From the NCBI RefSeq assembly GCF_014696925.1, contig NZ_JACJQY010000009.1, positions 62,001 through 126,000 of the forward strand: a stretch of 64,000 nucleotides of DNA. Direction: 5' to 3'. The stretch comes from Phormidium tenue FACHB-1050. Lineage in GTDB: Bacteria > Cyanobacteriota > Cyanobacteriia > Pseudanabaenales > Pseudanabaenaceae. Numbering within the stretch: the first letter of the stretch is position 1; each line of letters opens with the position of its first letter. Positions 33,490-40,683 of this stretch are shown in pieces. Made by a program: the position numbers and the translations under genes. The notes under the pieces were generated by a model, which searched no databases, was not told the origin of the DNA, and was given only the letters and a program-made list of their open reading frames with translations.

Positions 33490-33553
33490 AATTGCATCAC
33501 CTCCTAATAGGAAGTTGCTTGTATCTATATTCTACTCCTTTAAATTCACAACA

Positions 33554-33612
33554 GAGGGCGACGCTTCGCGCCACCTTCACAATTTGGGATTACAGCGCCA
33601 AGCGCTGTAATC
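33554..33612. repeat. decayed GC-core palindrome and intact small palindrome
   Basis: At 33554-33575 AGGGCGACGCTTCGCGCCACCT is a degenerate relative of the GGCGGCGC-core family. It is followed by the perfect 11-bp hairpin GATTACAGCGC-CAA-GCGCTGTAATC (33588-33612). The rest of 33490-33706 shows no gene. Confidence 0.6.
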
Positions 33613-33706
33613 TGCGACAAATGGCTTAAACATTAATCGGAACTGTGCGATCGCAACTCGCGTCAAAATTGGCAGAACAGGAATTATACGGACAGCAGAG
33701 AAGCCA

Positions 33707-34735
33707 ATGAAAACCAGAGCGATCGCCTTGAGCGTGATAACCGCCTTACTAGTTAGCATTCCCAGCTTTGGCAGGGTCGCCTCCTTATCCGCCGCACCCA
33801 AGGATTTTGAGCCTGAAGAAAAAATCACAATGGAAGTCTATCGGTCAGCAAATCCTGCGGTAGTAACCATCAAAGCCGCGAATAGCACTGGCTCAGGCAG
33901 CATCATTACCCCTGAAGGCTTAGTAATTACTAATGAGCATGTCATTCGTGACGCAAAAAATGGGCTGGTCAAAATTATTAATACTGAAGGAAAAACCTAT
34001 AACGGACAGGTTCTTACGGTTGATCGCAAAAATGATTTGGCTTTAGTGCGGATTAACTCTAGCGATCGCTTTCCGACCTTAGCATTTGCCGATCGCGAAA
34101 ATATTCTGGTTGGTCAAAGAGTATTTGCGATCGGTAGTCCCTTTGGATTGTCAGGTACGCTCACCACAGGCATTCTCAGCCGTGTCGCAACCAATGGCGA
34201 TCTACAAACCGATGCTAGACTCAATCCTGGGAATTCTGGGGGACCCTTGCTCAACTCTCGTGGTGAAATGATTGGTGTAAATAAAGCGATTCTTAGCCCC
34301 GATGGACGCTCCAATACAGGAATTGGCTTTGCCATAAGCGCCCCCATCGCCAAAGAATTTCTCACCCGTAGCGCGGCGCTCATCAAGCCGAATCCTGTCG
34401 CCAGTCTTCCTAGTTCTCAGACGAAACCAGCACCTGCCCTATCTCCCCAGACCAAGGCTCCAGCGATCGCCTCAGCTCCACCATCTACGACATTGGCGGA
34501 ACGACCTCAATTAGGAGTGATTCTCAATCCAGCGAGCCTCACTGTTTATGAAGTGCGCCCTAACTCTCTGGCTAGTCTTATGGGTTTAAAACGTGGCGAT
34601 CGCTTGATTGGATTAAATGGCACACCGCTCAGCGATGCTAAACAAATTGTTGATTATCTAGCTCAGCGTCCATCGGTTGCACTTTTGACCGTAGCCAGAA
34701 CTACAGGTATTACCAACTATCAAATCAAATTCTAA
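33707..34735 (+). CDS. HtrA/Deg-like periplasmic serine protease with PDZ domain
   Basis: 342 residues. A signal peptide (MKTRAIALSVITALLVSIPS) directs it to the periplasm or thylakoid lumen. The trypsin-like domain has the triad His78 (VITNEHVI), Asp110 (NDLALV) and Ser177 (NPGNSGGP); one C-terminal PDZ domain (about 258-340, LASLMGLKRGDRLIGLNG) follows a Pro/Ala-rich linker. Members of S1C degrade misfolded proteins under stress. It is smaller than typical HhoA/HtrA (about 400 residues) because of a short N-terminal extension. Its stop codon is inside the left arm of a GC-core palindrome. Confidence 0.9.
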   Translation: MKTRAIALSVITALLVSIPSFGRVASLSAAPKDFEPEEKITMEVYRSANPAVVTIKAANSTGSGSIITPEGLVITNEHVIRDAKNGLVKIINTEGKTYNGQVLTVDRKNDLALVRINSSDRFPTLAFADRENILVGQRVFAIGSPFGLSGTLTTGILSRVATNGDLQTDARLNPGNSGGPLLNSRGEMIGVNKAILSPDGRSNTGIGFAISAPIAKEFLTRSAALIKPNPVASLPSSQTKPAPALSPQTKAPAIASAPPSTTLAERPQLGVILNPASLTVYEVRPNSLASLMGLKRGDRLIGLNGTPLSDAKQIVDYLAQRPSVALLTVARTTGITNYQIKF

Positions 34736-34791
34736 AACCGAAAAGAGAAAGGGCGGCGCTTCGCGCCGCCTTTTCTCTTTTCGGTTTTAGA
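34731..34791. terminator. GGCGGCGC-core palindrome spanning the protease stop codon
   Basis: 29-nt arms (34731-34759 / 34763-34791) around TTC, paired throughout with one G-T pair; arm TCTAAAACCGAAAAGAGAA. The TAA of the htrA-like gene is in the left arm and is repeated inverted in the right arm. Confidence 0.85.
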
Positions 34792-34798
34792 GAAAAGC

Positions 34799-34940
34799 GT
34801 GTTTGAGAAGTTTTACTTTAGCCCCCCTAGCCCCCCAATTCTGGGGGGAACCAGATTAAAGTCCCCCAGAATTGGGGGATTTAGGGGGCTAAAACATTGG
34901 CTTTAGCTCAAAAATGTGTGTACATTGACTTCTCAAACAC
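34799..34940. repeat. 142-bp element with 13-bp terminal inverted repeats
   Basis: Ends GTGTTTGAGAAGT (34799-34811) and ACTTCTCAAACAC (34928-34940) are exact inverted repeats. Inside, two opposed copies of a TTTAGCCCCC / CCCCCAATTCTGGGGG motif form a large imperfect stem. No coding capacity; MITE-like. It occupies most of the gap between the convergent htrA-like and galT genes. Confidence 0.75.
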
Positions 34941-34964
34941 ACTTTCAGCAGACAGCACAGGTTT

Positions 34965-35975
34965 TTAAATTTGAGAAGATACATCGATCTCTCGTAAGAA
35001 TTTAGCGCTATCCTCTGGCATCGCTGGATTAATATACATGCCACTACCTAACTCAAATCCTGCGGCTTTAGTTACACGCGGCACGATCGCTAAATACCAA
35101 TGGAAATAGTCAGATTGCCTCTCATCGGTAGGCATAGAGCGAATTGTATAATTGTACGCAGGATTATTTAAACCATAGTAAAGCTTAGCTAGAACTGTTT
35201 TTAGACTATAGGCAAGATCCACTAATTCGGCTTCGGAAATGTCACCAAAGCAGGAAACATGTTTCCGAGGAAATACCCATAGATGGAAAGGCGAAAGTGC
35301 CGCATAGGGAATGAAAGTGACAAAATGCTCTGTTTCTAAAACAATTCGCTCCTTTGCCTTTAGCTCGTCTCGGAGCGTATAGCAGAATAAACATTCGCCC
35401 ATATCATCAAAATAACTAGTTGCTTCGACCATCCGATAGCGAATCTGGGAAGGCACAACGGGCGTGGCGGTAATTTGTGAATGGGGATGCTCTAAAGATG
35501 TCCCTGCACTCTCACCATGATTTTTAAAAATGATAATGCTCTCAATGCGCTTATCTTCACTAATAACGTTATAGCGCTGACGATAAGCACTGAGGATATT
35601 GATCACATCATCAATTTCCATTAAGGCGATCGTGGCATTGTGATCGGGATGTTCGATCAAGACTTCGTGATAGCCGACACCTGTAATCGAGCGATGAATA
35701 CCTTCACTATGACGAATGCGATCGCCTATGGGAGAAAGCGCAGGATATTTATTAGGGATAATCCTTACTCGCCAACCGCGTTCATCTTCTACGCGAAAAT
35801 ATTCGGTTTCCGATGGGTTTTCATTGCCCTTACAAAAAGGACAGCTATGTCTATAAATCGGCAATTCTGGAGGAATATCATCATGCGATCGCACAAATTC
35901 ATGGGGACGCTTCGATCTCTCTGTGGCAAAAATCACCCAGTCTTTAGTAATCACGTTTTGGCGAAGATGTGACAT
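34965..35975 (-). CDS. galT: galactose-1-phosphate uridylyltransferase
   Basis: 336 residues, HIT superfamily. It exchanges UMP between UDP-glucose and galactose-1-phosphate in the Leloir pathway through a uridylylated histidine. Zinc site CPFCKGNE near residue 46, the family stretch VRIIPNKYPAL, GYHEVLIEHPDH, and the catalytic HPHSQ in LEHPHSQITATP. The C-terminal half has CLFCYTL, FPRKHVSCF and FHWYLAIVPR. No other galactose gene is adjacent. Other nucleotidyltransferases of the family share these motifs, so substrate is inferred. Confidence 0.92.
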   Translation of the reverse strand: MSHLRQNVITKDWVIFATERSKRPHEFVRSHDDIPPELPIYRHSCPFCKGNENPSETEYFRVEDERGWRVRIIPNKYPALSPIGDRIRHSEGIHRSITGVGYHEVLIEHPDHNATIALMEIDDVINILSAYRQRYNVISEDKRIESIIIFKNHGESAGTSLEHPHSQITATPVVPSQIRYRMVEATSYFDDMGECLFCYTLRDELKAKERIVLETEHFVTFIPYAALSPFHLWVFPRKHVSCFGDISEAELVDLAYSLKTVLAKLYYGLNNPAYNYTIRSMPTDERQSDYFHWYLAIVPRVTKAAGFELGSGMYINPAMPEDSAKFLREIDVSSQI

Positions 35976-36041
35976 AGCAATTTACGAGGTTAGGGTTTTA
36001 GAATCGGCAGGGCAAATCACCACATAATCCTAGATCTATAG

Positions 36042-36098
36042 CTAAGTTAGAGTATTTGAAAGTCTTGCGAAGCAAGACTTTCAAATACTCTAACTTAG
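36042..36098. repeat. perfect 27-bp palindrome, 3-nt spacer
   Basis: Arms 36042-36068 and 36072-36098 around GAA; apex CTTGC-GAA-GCAAG. It lies 9 bp downstream of the stop of the leftward MASE1-GGDEF gene and upstream of galT. Confidence 0.85.
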
Positions 36099-36107
36099 GC
36101 TTGAGTG

Positions 36108-37637
36108 CTAAGCGCCATCAGAGAAAACTACAGATTGATTGCGCCCCTGCTGTTTAGCACGATAAAGGGCAATATCGGCTTGCTTAATCAGTACTGATCG
36201 CTCTTGATGCAGACTTGGTAACATACTAGCCACGCCAAGACTAACCGTAACTATATCGTTGATATCCGAATTTTGGTGAGCCAACTCTAGATTGGTAATC
36301 GCAATGCGAATCTGCTCTGAAACTACAAACGCTCCTTTGAGATCAGTATTAGGTAAAATCACTCCAAACTCCTCACCTCCATAGCGTGCCACCAAATCGG
36401 CAGGACGAGATAAAACTTGTCTAGCTGTTTGGGCGATCGCCGTTAGACAATCATCACCCATTTGATGTCCATAGAGATCGTTATAGAGTTTGAAATAATC
36501 AATATCAAATAAGATCAAAGAGATTGGTTGTAAATCTCGGCTCAGTCTTTCCCATTCCATTTTTAGGCGATCATCAAAACAGCGACGGTTACCCACTTGG
36601 GTCAATCCATCAATATTCACCAACTTTTCTAATTCTAAATTTGCTTGTTTGAGAAGATCTTCACTGCGTTGTAATTCTGTAGTTCTCTCAATTACTTGTA
36701 ATTCAAGATTCTCCATTGCTTGCTTGAGAGATAGCTGGGCTGCATTTTTTTCATCTATGACTGCCGAAAGGATTAACGATGTCAAAGCCAGCACTGCCAT
36801 AAAAGATTGCAATAGTAATAAAGATGCATTGGGTTCATTGGGAATATAGAGTCCATGATTTTTTGCCGTAGCTAAAATTGCAATTAGGGAAACGATACTC
36901 ACTAATAAACTTGCAAAAAAACTACCATACCGAAACACTATGAAAATCAGAATTGGCAGAAATAGATAAGCTAAGGGATAGCCGCTCTCAAAAGCAATCC
37001 AACTAACACCTAAAAATATACTCAGTCCCAGACCTATTTCCCAAGATTTAGTCCAGATCTCTTTGTAAGAAAGGTTTTGCCATAGCAATATAGTCGGGGT
37101 AAAGATTAAATGTGGCAGTGCACTACCGAGCCACCAAGTCATCCAGCTAATGCCATAACTCGTCCATGGGATGATTCCTGATATGCAGAGACTAGTAATC
37201 CCAAACGATGCCGATATAGTTGGTGCAAAAACTGCTGCCATAATATATAGGACAACTGTATTCACATGACTAAAGATTTGTTTGTGGGGTGAAAACCTTT
37301 TAATTAGATAGGTGGCAATCATGGGCTGTAGAACATTTCCACAAGCACAAGCAATCAGAATTAATACGAGATTAAAAAACGATAAGGAAGGGATTTTTAG
37401 TAAACCTGATGTCAGGGCATAGGTAGAGCCACCAATAATGCCTAAAATGACGCGATCGCCTAGTAAATAAACTAGGGCTAAAGTCATCCCTGAAGGAAAC
37501 CAAACAGAAGCGACTGTACCAGGCAAAGTCGCAAAGTCATGACTAATCCTTACCCCATAAGCATAGGCAATTGCTACTAACAGATTCAGAATAATATATT
37601 GAGCGATTCCCCTCTGCAATAGCCAATTGCCTTTCAT
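36108..37637 (-). CDS. MASE1-GGDEF diguanylate cyclase
   Basis: 509 residues. N-terminal about 300 residues contain eight or more membrane helices of the MASE1 sensor type (GTVASVWFPSGMTLALVYLLG is characteristic); a short coiled coil (ENLELQVIERTTELQRSE) leads to a GGDEF domain with DGLTQVGNRRCFD and active-site RYGGEEFGVI. The GGEEF signature indicates a functional c-di-GMP synthase; the inhibitory RxxD site is seen in ARQVLSRPAD only loosely. The stimulus is unknown. It is 42 bp downstream of the Tab2 gene on the same strand. Confidence 0.92.
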   Translation of the reverse strand: MKGNWLLQRGIAQYIILNLLVAIAYAYGVRISHDFATLPGTVASVWFPSGMTLALVYLLGDRVILGIIGGSTYALTSGLLKIPSLSFFNLVLILIACACGNVLQPMIATYLIKRFSPHKQIFSHVNTVVLYIMAAVFAPTISASFGITSLCISGIIPWTSYGISWMTWWLGSALPHLIFTPTILLWQNLSYKEIWTKSWEIGLGLSIFLGVSWIAFESGYPLAYLFLPILIFIVFRYGSFFASLLVSIVSLIAILATAKNHGLYIPNEPNASLLLLQSFMAVLALTSLILSAVIDEKNAAQLSLKQAMENLELQVIERTTELQRSEDLLKQANLELEKLVNIDGLTQVGNRRCFDDRLKMEWERLSRDLQPISLILFDIDYFKLYNDLYGHQMGDDCLTAIAQTARQVLSRPADLVARYGGEEFGVILPNTDLKGAFVVSEQIRIAITNLELAHQNSDINDIVTVSLGVASMLPSLHQERSVLIKQADIALYRAKQQGRNQSVVFSDGA

Positions 37638-37679
37638 GCAATATCCTGTAAAACTATCAGGCTTTTCTTATTTTACAGC

Positions 37680-38534
37680 CTAAACCACCTCTTTTAGCAT
37701 CCAAAATCCCGCAAAATGTTCTTCATCAGGATTTTTTTGGACTGCTAAGAAATGAAATCCCTGAGAATTTTGTTTAGCTTTCTCAAAGGTGGCTCCTTGG
37801 GCGATCGCTTCTTTATCCTTGGGTGCTAGCAAATTAGCCAAAACCCATTGGGCATCAGCACTTGCTTCTAATTGCATCTGGGTGCGATCGCCTAGTAAGT
37901 TGCGCTCAAATTTGATAAATACAGGATCAACACCTGACATCCAAGCTGCTAGAGCCGTCGCCCTTGACGAAATAATAATAATCCCTGAAATAATTGTGTC
38001 AGGATCAAGATGGCTAATATCAAGCAGTTCGCTAAAGTCCATCGACCATTCCTTTGCTTCGGCAAAATCCCCTGCCTTCAGCGACACCAAGATCCACCGT
38101 TCGCCCGTCAGTGCGTCGGGAACAGGCTTAGGATCTTGGGCTGCTAATACTTTCAATGGCAACGGATTAGGATCAACGGCTTGAAATCCATCACGGTTAG
38201 GATAAATGCTCGCCATTCTCTCCACTAACCAAGCTGACATCGTAAATACGCGACGAGTGGCTTGTCCAGTGATTCCTGCGAGCTTACAACCACGCATAAT
38301 AATATTCGTCATGCTGGGACGGAAAAAGCGGATCTTAATCGGAGTTTGTCCTGTGCTGTTTACGCAGTCGGTGAGTTGCTTGGCTAACCATTCGGAGTTC
38401 ACTTCTGTGGAGGGGCATTCGCGCACCCATTCAACCTGGCGATCTCGATCGCAGATCAGCAATTCCCAAACTTTTTTATTATTGCTATCCAGTAAGGGAC
38501 GGGAATAAAAATCTAACTCCCAAATATTCGACAT
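37680..38534 (-). CDS. Tab2/Atab2 family RNA-binding protein
   Basis: 284 residues. The N-terminal MSNIWELDFYSRPLLD..KKVWELLICD and the central IIMRGCKLAGITGQATRRV are hallmarks of the Tab2/Atab2 family. In Chlamydomonas and Arabidopsis chloroplasts the family is needed for translation of photosystem I psaB mRNA and binds A/U-rich RNA; the cyanobacterial role is less clear. Length and C-terminal GFHFLAVQKNPDEEHFAGFW match the family. Soluble. It may be co-transcribed with the downstream MASE1-GGDEF gene. Confidence 0.88.
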   Translation of the reverse strand: MSNIWELDFYSRPLLDSNNKKVWELLICDRDRQVEWVRECPSTEVNSEWLAKQLTDCVNSTGQTPIKIRFFRPSMTNIIMRGCKLAGITGQATRRVFTMSAWLVERMASIYPNRDGFQAVDPNPLPLKVLAAQDPKPVPDALTGERWILVSLKAGDFAEAKEWSMDFSELLDISHLDPDTIISGIIIISSRATALAAWMSGVDPVFIKFERNLLGDRTQMQLEASADAQWVLANLLAPKDKEAIAQGATFEKAKQNSQGFHFLAVQKNPDEEHFAGFWMLKEVV

Positions 38535-38736
38535 AACTTAATTTCTAACTTGACTTTGTATAACATGGCTTTTTTCATGTTATCGCGATCGCTACCTCTA
38601 GAGTTTTTTAGGTGTGGGATTTTGGCTAGGCGATCGCGAATATAGGCAGTTGTTTCCGCAAGTCCTGCAAAGTAGTGCAGCAAATTAGGATGAGTAGGGG
38701 TTATTCAGAATTTAGTGCAAGGCTAATCCATGTTAA

Positions 38737-38754
38737 TATATCAAATGTGATATA
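38737..38754. promoter_or_regulatory. candidate autoregulatory operator of the higBA locus
   Basis: Perfect inverted repeat TATATCA-AATG-TGATATA ending seven bases before the toxin start. HigA-type antitoxins usually bind such sites to repress their own operon; binding here is inferred. Confidence 0.45.
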
Positions 38755-38761
38755 AAGCAAT

Positions 38762-39095
38762 ATGGACAATCAAAGTAAACCTTTAGTGTGGCTGCATGGA
38801 GAAGTTAAGACTCCGCCTTTCAGTCAAGAAATACGGGTAGAAACAGGTGTTCTACTTAGGCAATTGCAGCAAGGATTGTCTCTCGGATTACCTCATTCTC
38901 GTCCTATGCCAAGTATTCGGAGAAGGCTGTCATGAGTTACGCATTAGAGATGCTGATAAAAACTGGAGAATCATTTATCGAATTGATGATGATGCAATTC
39001 TAATTGTGGAGGTTTTTAACAAATCAACGAGAGCGACTCCCAAGAATGTGATTGAAGTTTGCAAAAAACGCCTTAGTAAATACGATGCTGACTAG
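38762..39095 (+). pseudogene. higB: HigB-like toxin (Gp49/DUF891 family), frameshifted
   Basis: The ATG at 38762 opens MDNQSKPLVWLHGEVKTPPF and runs to SRPMPSI, then the frame shifts by +1. The frame starting at 38919 continues GEGCHELRIRDADKNWRIIY and reaches a stop at 39095 after TPKNVIEVCKKRLSKYDAD. Joined, the two parts give the complete Gp49-like toxin fold of about 110 residues. One extra C at 38918 (in TATTCGGAGAA) accounts for the break. Either the toxin is naturally inactivated, as often in orphaned antitoxin loci, or this is a single-base sequencing error. The antitoxin gene follows 13 bp downstream. Confidence 0.85.
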
Positions 39096-39108
39096 CAGGA
39101 TTAATGCG

Positions 39109-39423
39109 ATGGATTTAGATAAAAGAGCACGTTTGGAGTCTAAGGGCTGGAAGGTCGGTACAGTTTCAGATTTTTTAGAGTTAACACCTGAAGAATCTGT
39201 TTTGGTAGAAATTAAGTTGGCTCTTAGTCAAAGCTTGAAGGAGCGTCGGCAAAAGCTGATGACTCAAAGTGAACTTGCTTCTAAGATGAGTTCTAGTCAG
39301 CCTCGGATCGCTAAAGCTGAAAATGGTGATGCTTCTGTTTCTATTGAGTTATTGATTAGGGCAATGTTGGCGACTGGTGCGACTCCTCAAGATATTGGAC
39401 AGGTTATTGCTGGCGTAGGTTAA
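39109..39423 (+). CDS. higA: HigA-like antitoxin, XRE helix-turn-helix
   Basis: 104 residues starting MDLDKRARLESKGWKVGTVS, the usual opening of antitoxins paired with Gp49-like toxins; an in-frame ATG at 39052 inside the toxin gene is less likely. The C-terminal helix-turn-helix reads LMTQSELASKMSSSQPRIAK followed by ENGDASVSIELLIRAMLATG. It neutralises the toxin and probably represses the operon. The frame is intact although the toxin is broken. Confidence 0.85.
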   Translation: MDLDKRARLESKGWKVGTVSDFLELTPEESVLVEIKLALSQSLKERRQKLMTQSELASKMSSSQPRIAKAENGDASVSIELLIRAMLATGATPQDIGQVIAGVG

Positions 39424-39426
39424 GCG

Positions 39427-39555
39427 ATGGTTGCGGCAAGTCGAGATATGTCGATAGATGCGTTGCTAAAATTTTATATTGGGAATGGGTTGCGCGAAGA
39501 TAAGGCTAAGTTATTTAGCGATCGCAAATCTCTCCACGAAAAAGGCGATCGCTAA
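39427..39555 (+). CDS. possible 42-residue protein fragment after higA
   Basis: ATG three bases after the higA stop; MVAASRDMSIDALLKFYIGN, GLREDKAKLFSDR, then KSLHEKGDR. The N-terminal two thirds look like a truncated small antitoxin-type protein, while the tail is encoded by a GCGATCGC-containing repeat similar to one at 40634-40672. It may be a remnant. Confidence 0.35.
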   Translation: MVAASRDMSIDALLKFYIGNGLREDKAKLFSDRKSLHEKGDR

Positions 39556-39645
39556 GAAATAAATCCCACACAATCACAATATTCATGATTTCATATTTTC
39601 ATTGTAAGATCTAAATTATGAGAGATCTAACATTGAGGTAACAAA

Positions 39646-39870
39646 ATGGAAAATCAATTAATTGTAAGAGATCCTGAAATTCTCTCTGGAATACCTATAT
39701 TTAAGGGAACTAGAGTTCCTGTAAAGAACTTGGTTGATTATCTGGAAGCAGGAGACTCTCTGGAAGAATTTTTAGATGACTTCCCAACTGTGCAGAAAGA
39801 AAAAGTAGTGAAGTTTTTGAATTTATCAATCAAATATTATTTGGCACATGATTATGAAAGTGCTGCTTGA
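39646..39870 (+). CDS. DUF433 domain protein, antitoxin-like
   Basis: 74 residues, the normal size of DUF433. The signature LSGIPIFKGTRVPVKNLVDYLEAG is complete, followed by a helix-turn-helix-like DDFPTVQKEKVVKFL. DUF433 proteins are usually the antitoxin partner of a DUF5615 PIN-like toxin encoded just downstream with a short overlap. Here only a stump of that toxin is left (39854-39898). Confidence 0.88.
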   Translation: MENQLIVRDPEILSGIPIFKGTRVPVKNLVDYLEAGDSLEEFLDDFPTVQKEKVVKFLNLSIKYYLAHDYESAA

Positions 39871-39898
39871 TGAGTGCTTGCCCAAAAATTTTCCCTAA
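39854..39898 (+). pseudogene. stump of a DUF5615 PIN-like toxin
   Basis: The ATG at 39854 overlaps the end of the DUF433 gene by 17 bases, as expected for this pair, and encodes MKVLLDECLPKNFP then a stop. MKxLLDECLP is the conserved opening of DUF5615 toxins, which normally run to about 110-120 residues. The rest is gone; the next sequence is the 3' end of the convergent PIN gene, whose stop overlaps this one. Confidence 0.6.
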
Positions 39899-40302
39899 AT
39901 CCGTGAACTTTCTTCATAGGCTTGAAAATCTACAGGGGCAATAATATCAATATTCTCGAATCGGGCAATCGCTAACAAATCTTTATCTCCCGTAACGATA
40001 CATTGAGCTTTACCTGCCAAAGCTGTTGCCAAAATCCAATCATCATCAATATCTCGACATACTTGCTGCTCTAATGGAGATGGGATAACTATTTCCATCT
40101 TTGAGCAAAATATTGATAAAGCTTCATTTATATCTTCTGTCTTATACTTGAATTTCTTTTGGAGTTTTTCTGCGAGTTCATCCAGTATAAATTTGGAGGA
40201 AATAATTTCATGAACTTTGAGCGAGTTTTCTACAAGTGCATAACATTTACCTCTAGAGATCAGTGATGCTATTAAAACATTGGTATCAAGAACTATTCTC
40301 AT
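39895..40302 (-). CDS. PIN-domain toxin (VapC-like ribonuclease)
   Basis: 135 residues. MRIVLDTNVLIASLISRGKC carries the first acidic residue (Asp6), later ones are in LDELAEKL, CRDIDDDWILATAL and IVTGDKDLL, making the four-acid PIN active site. This subtype (putative toxin-antitoxin system toxin component) cleaves RNA when free of its antitoxin. The antitoxin gene is immediately upstream with a 4-nt ATGA overlap. Confidence 0.9.
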   Translation of the reverse strand: MRIVLDTNVLIASLISRGKCYALVENSLKVHEIISSKFILDELAEKLQKKFKYKTEDINEALSIFCSKMEIVIPSPLEQQVCRDIDDDWILATALAGKAQCIVTGDKDLLAIARFENIDIIAPVDFQAYEESSRI

Positions 40303-40517
40303 GACACCATTTCAAAGATATCTTCATCAGTAAATCCACCTTGCAGGTCAGCTTGTTTAAGCATTTTTTCGCGTAATGTTTGCAATCTACGCACTAAAAG
40401 ATATTCGCGAACTGCGCGTTCGATGAGTTCGAGAGATGAGATTGCTTCAATCTGCGATCGCGCTTCGAGTGAATCTCTGACATCGGCTGGTAAGTTTAGA
40501 GTGATAGCTTCTTGCAT
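40299..40517 (-). CDS. antitoxin of the PIN toxin
   Basis: 72 residues from the ATG at 40517 (MQEAITLNLPADVRDSLEAR); an ATG five codons upstream is possible. The N-terminal strand-helix pattern fits a ribbon-helix-helix DNA-binding domain, and the C-terminal tail LQGGFTDEDIFEMVS would wrap the toxin. Its stop overlaps the toxin start by four bases, indicating translational coupling. Confidence 0.82.
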   Translation of the reverse strand: MQEAITLNLPADVRDSLEARSQIEAISSLELIERAVREYLLVRRLQTLREKMLKQADLQGGFTDEDIFEMVS

Positions 40518-40683
40518 GGAAGTTAAAAGCATTGGTTGTCTTTATTTTAGCAAAGTGGGTAATGTCGTCTGGTCGCTTTTGCTGCCATTGTTGTTATCGC
40601 TCTTCACCGTGTTTAGTCTAAATAATATTCATGGCGATCGCTAATCTCTCCATAAAAATCGCGATCGCTTAAAGTAAAATCAT

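Noticed and set aside
34799-34940. Possible structured RNA or riboswitch upstream of galT
   Set aside because: Exact terminal inverted repeats and symmetry fit a MITE-like element better, and galT starts on the far side of its own coding sequence, so the region is downstream of it.
39052-39108. Extended N-terminus of HigA starting inside the toxin gene
   Set aside because: The added residues are encoded by the toxin reading region and do not match antitoxin N-termini; MDLDKRARLESKGW is the expected start.
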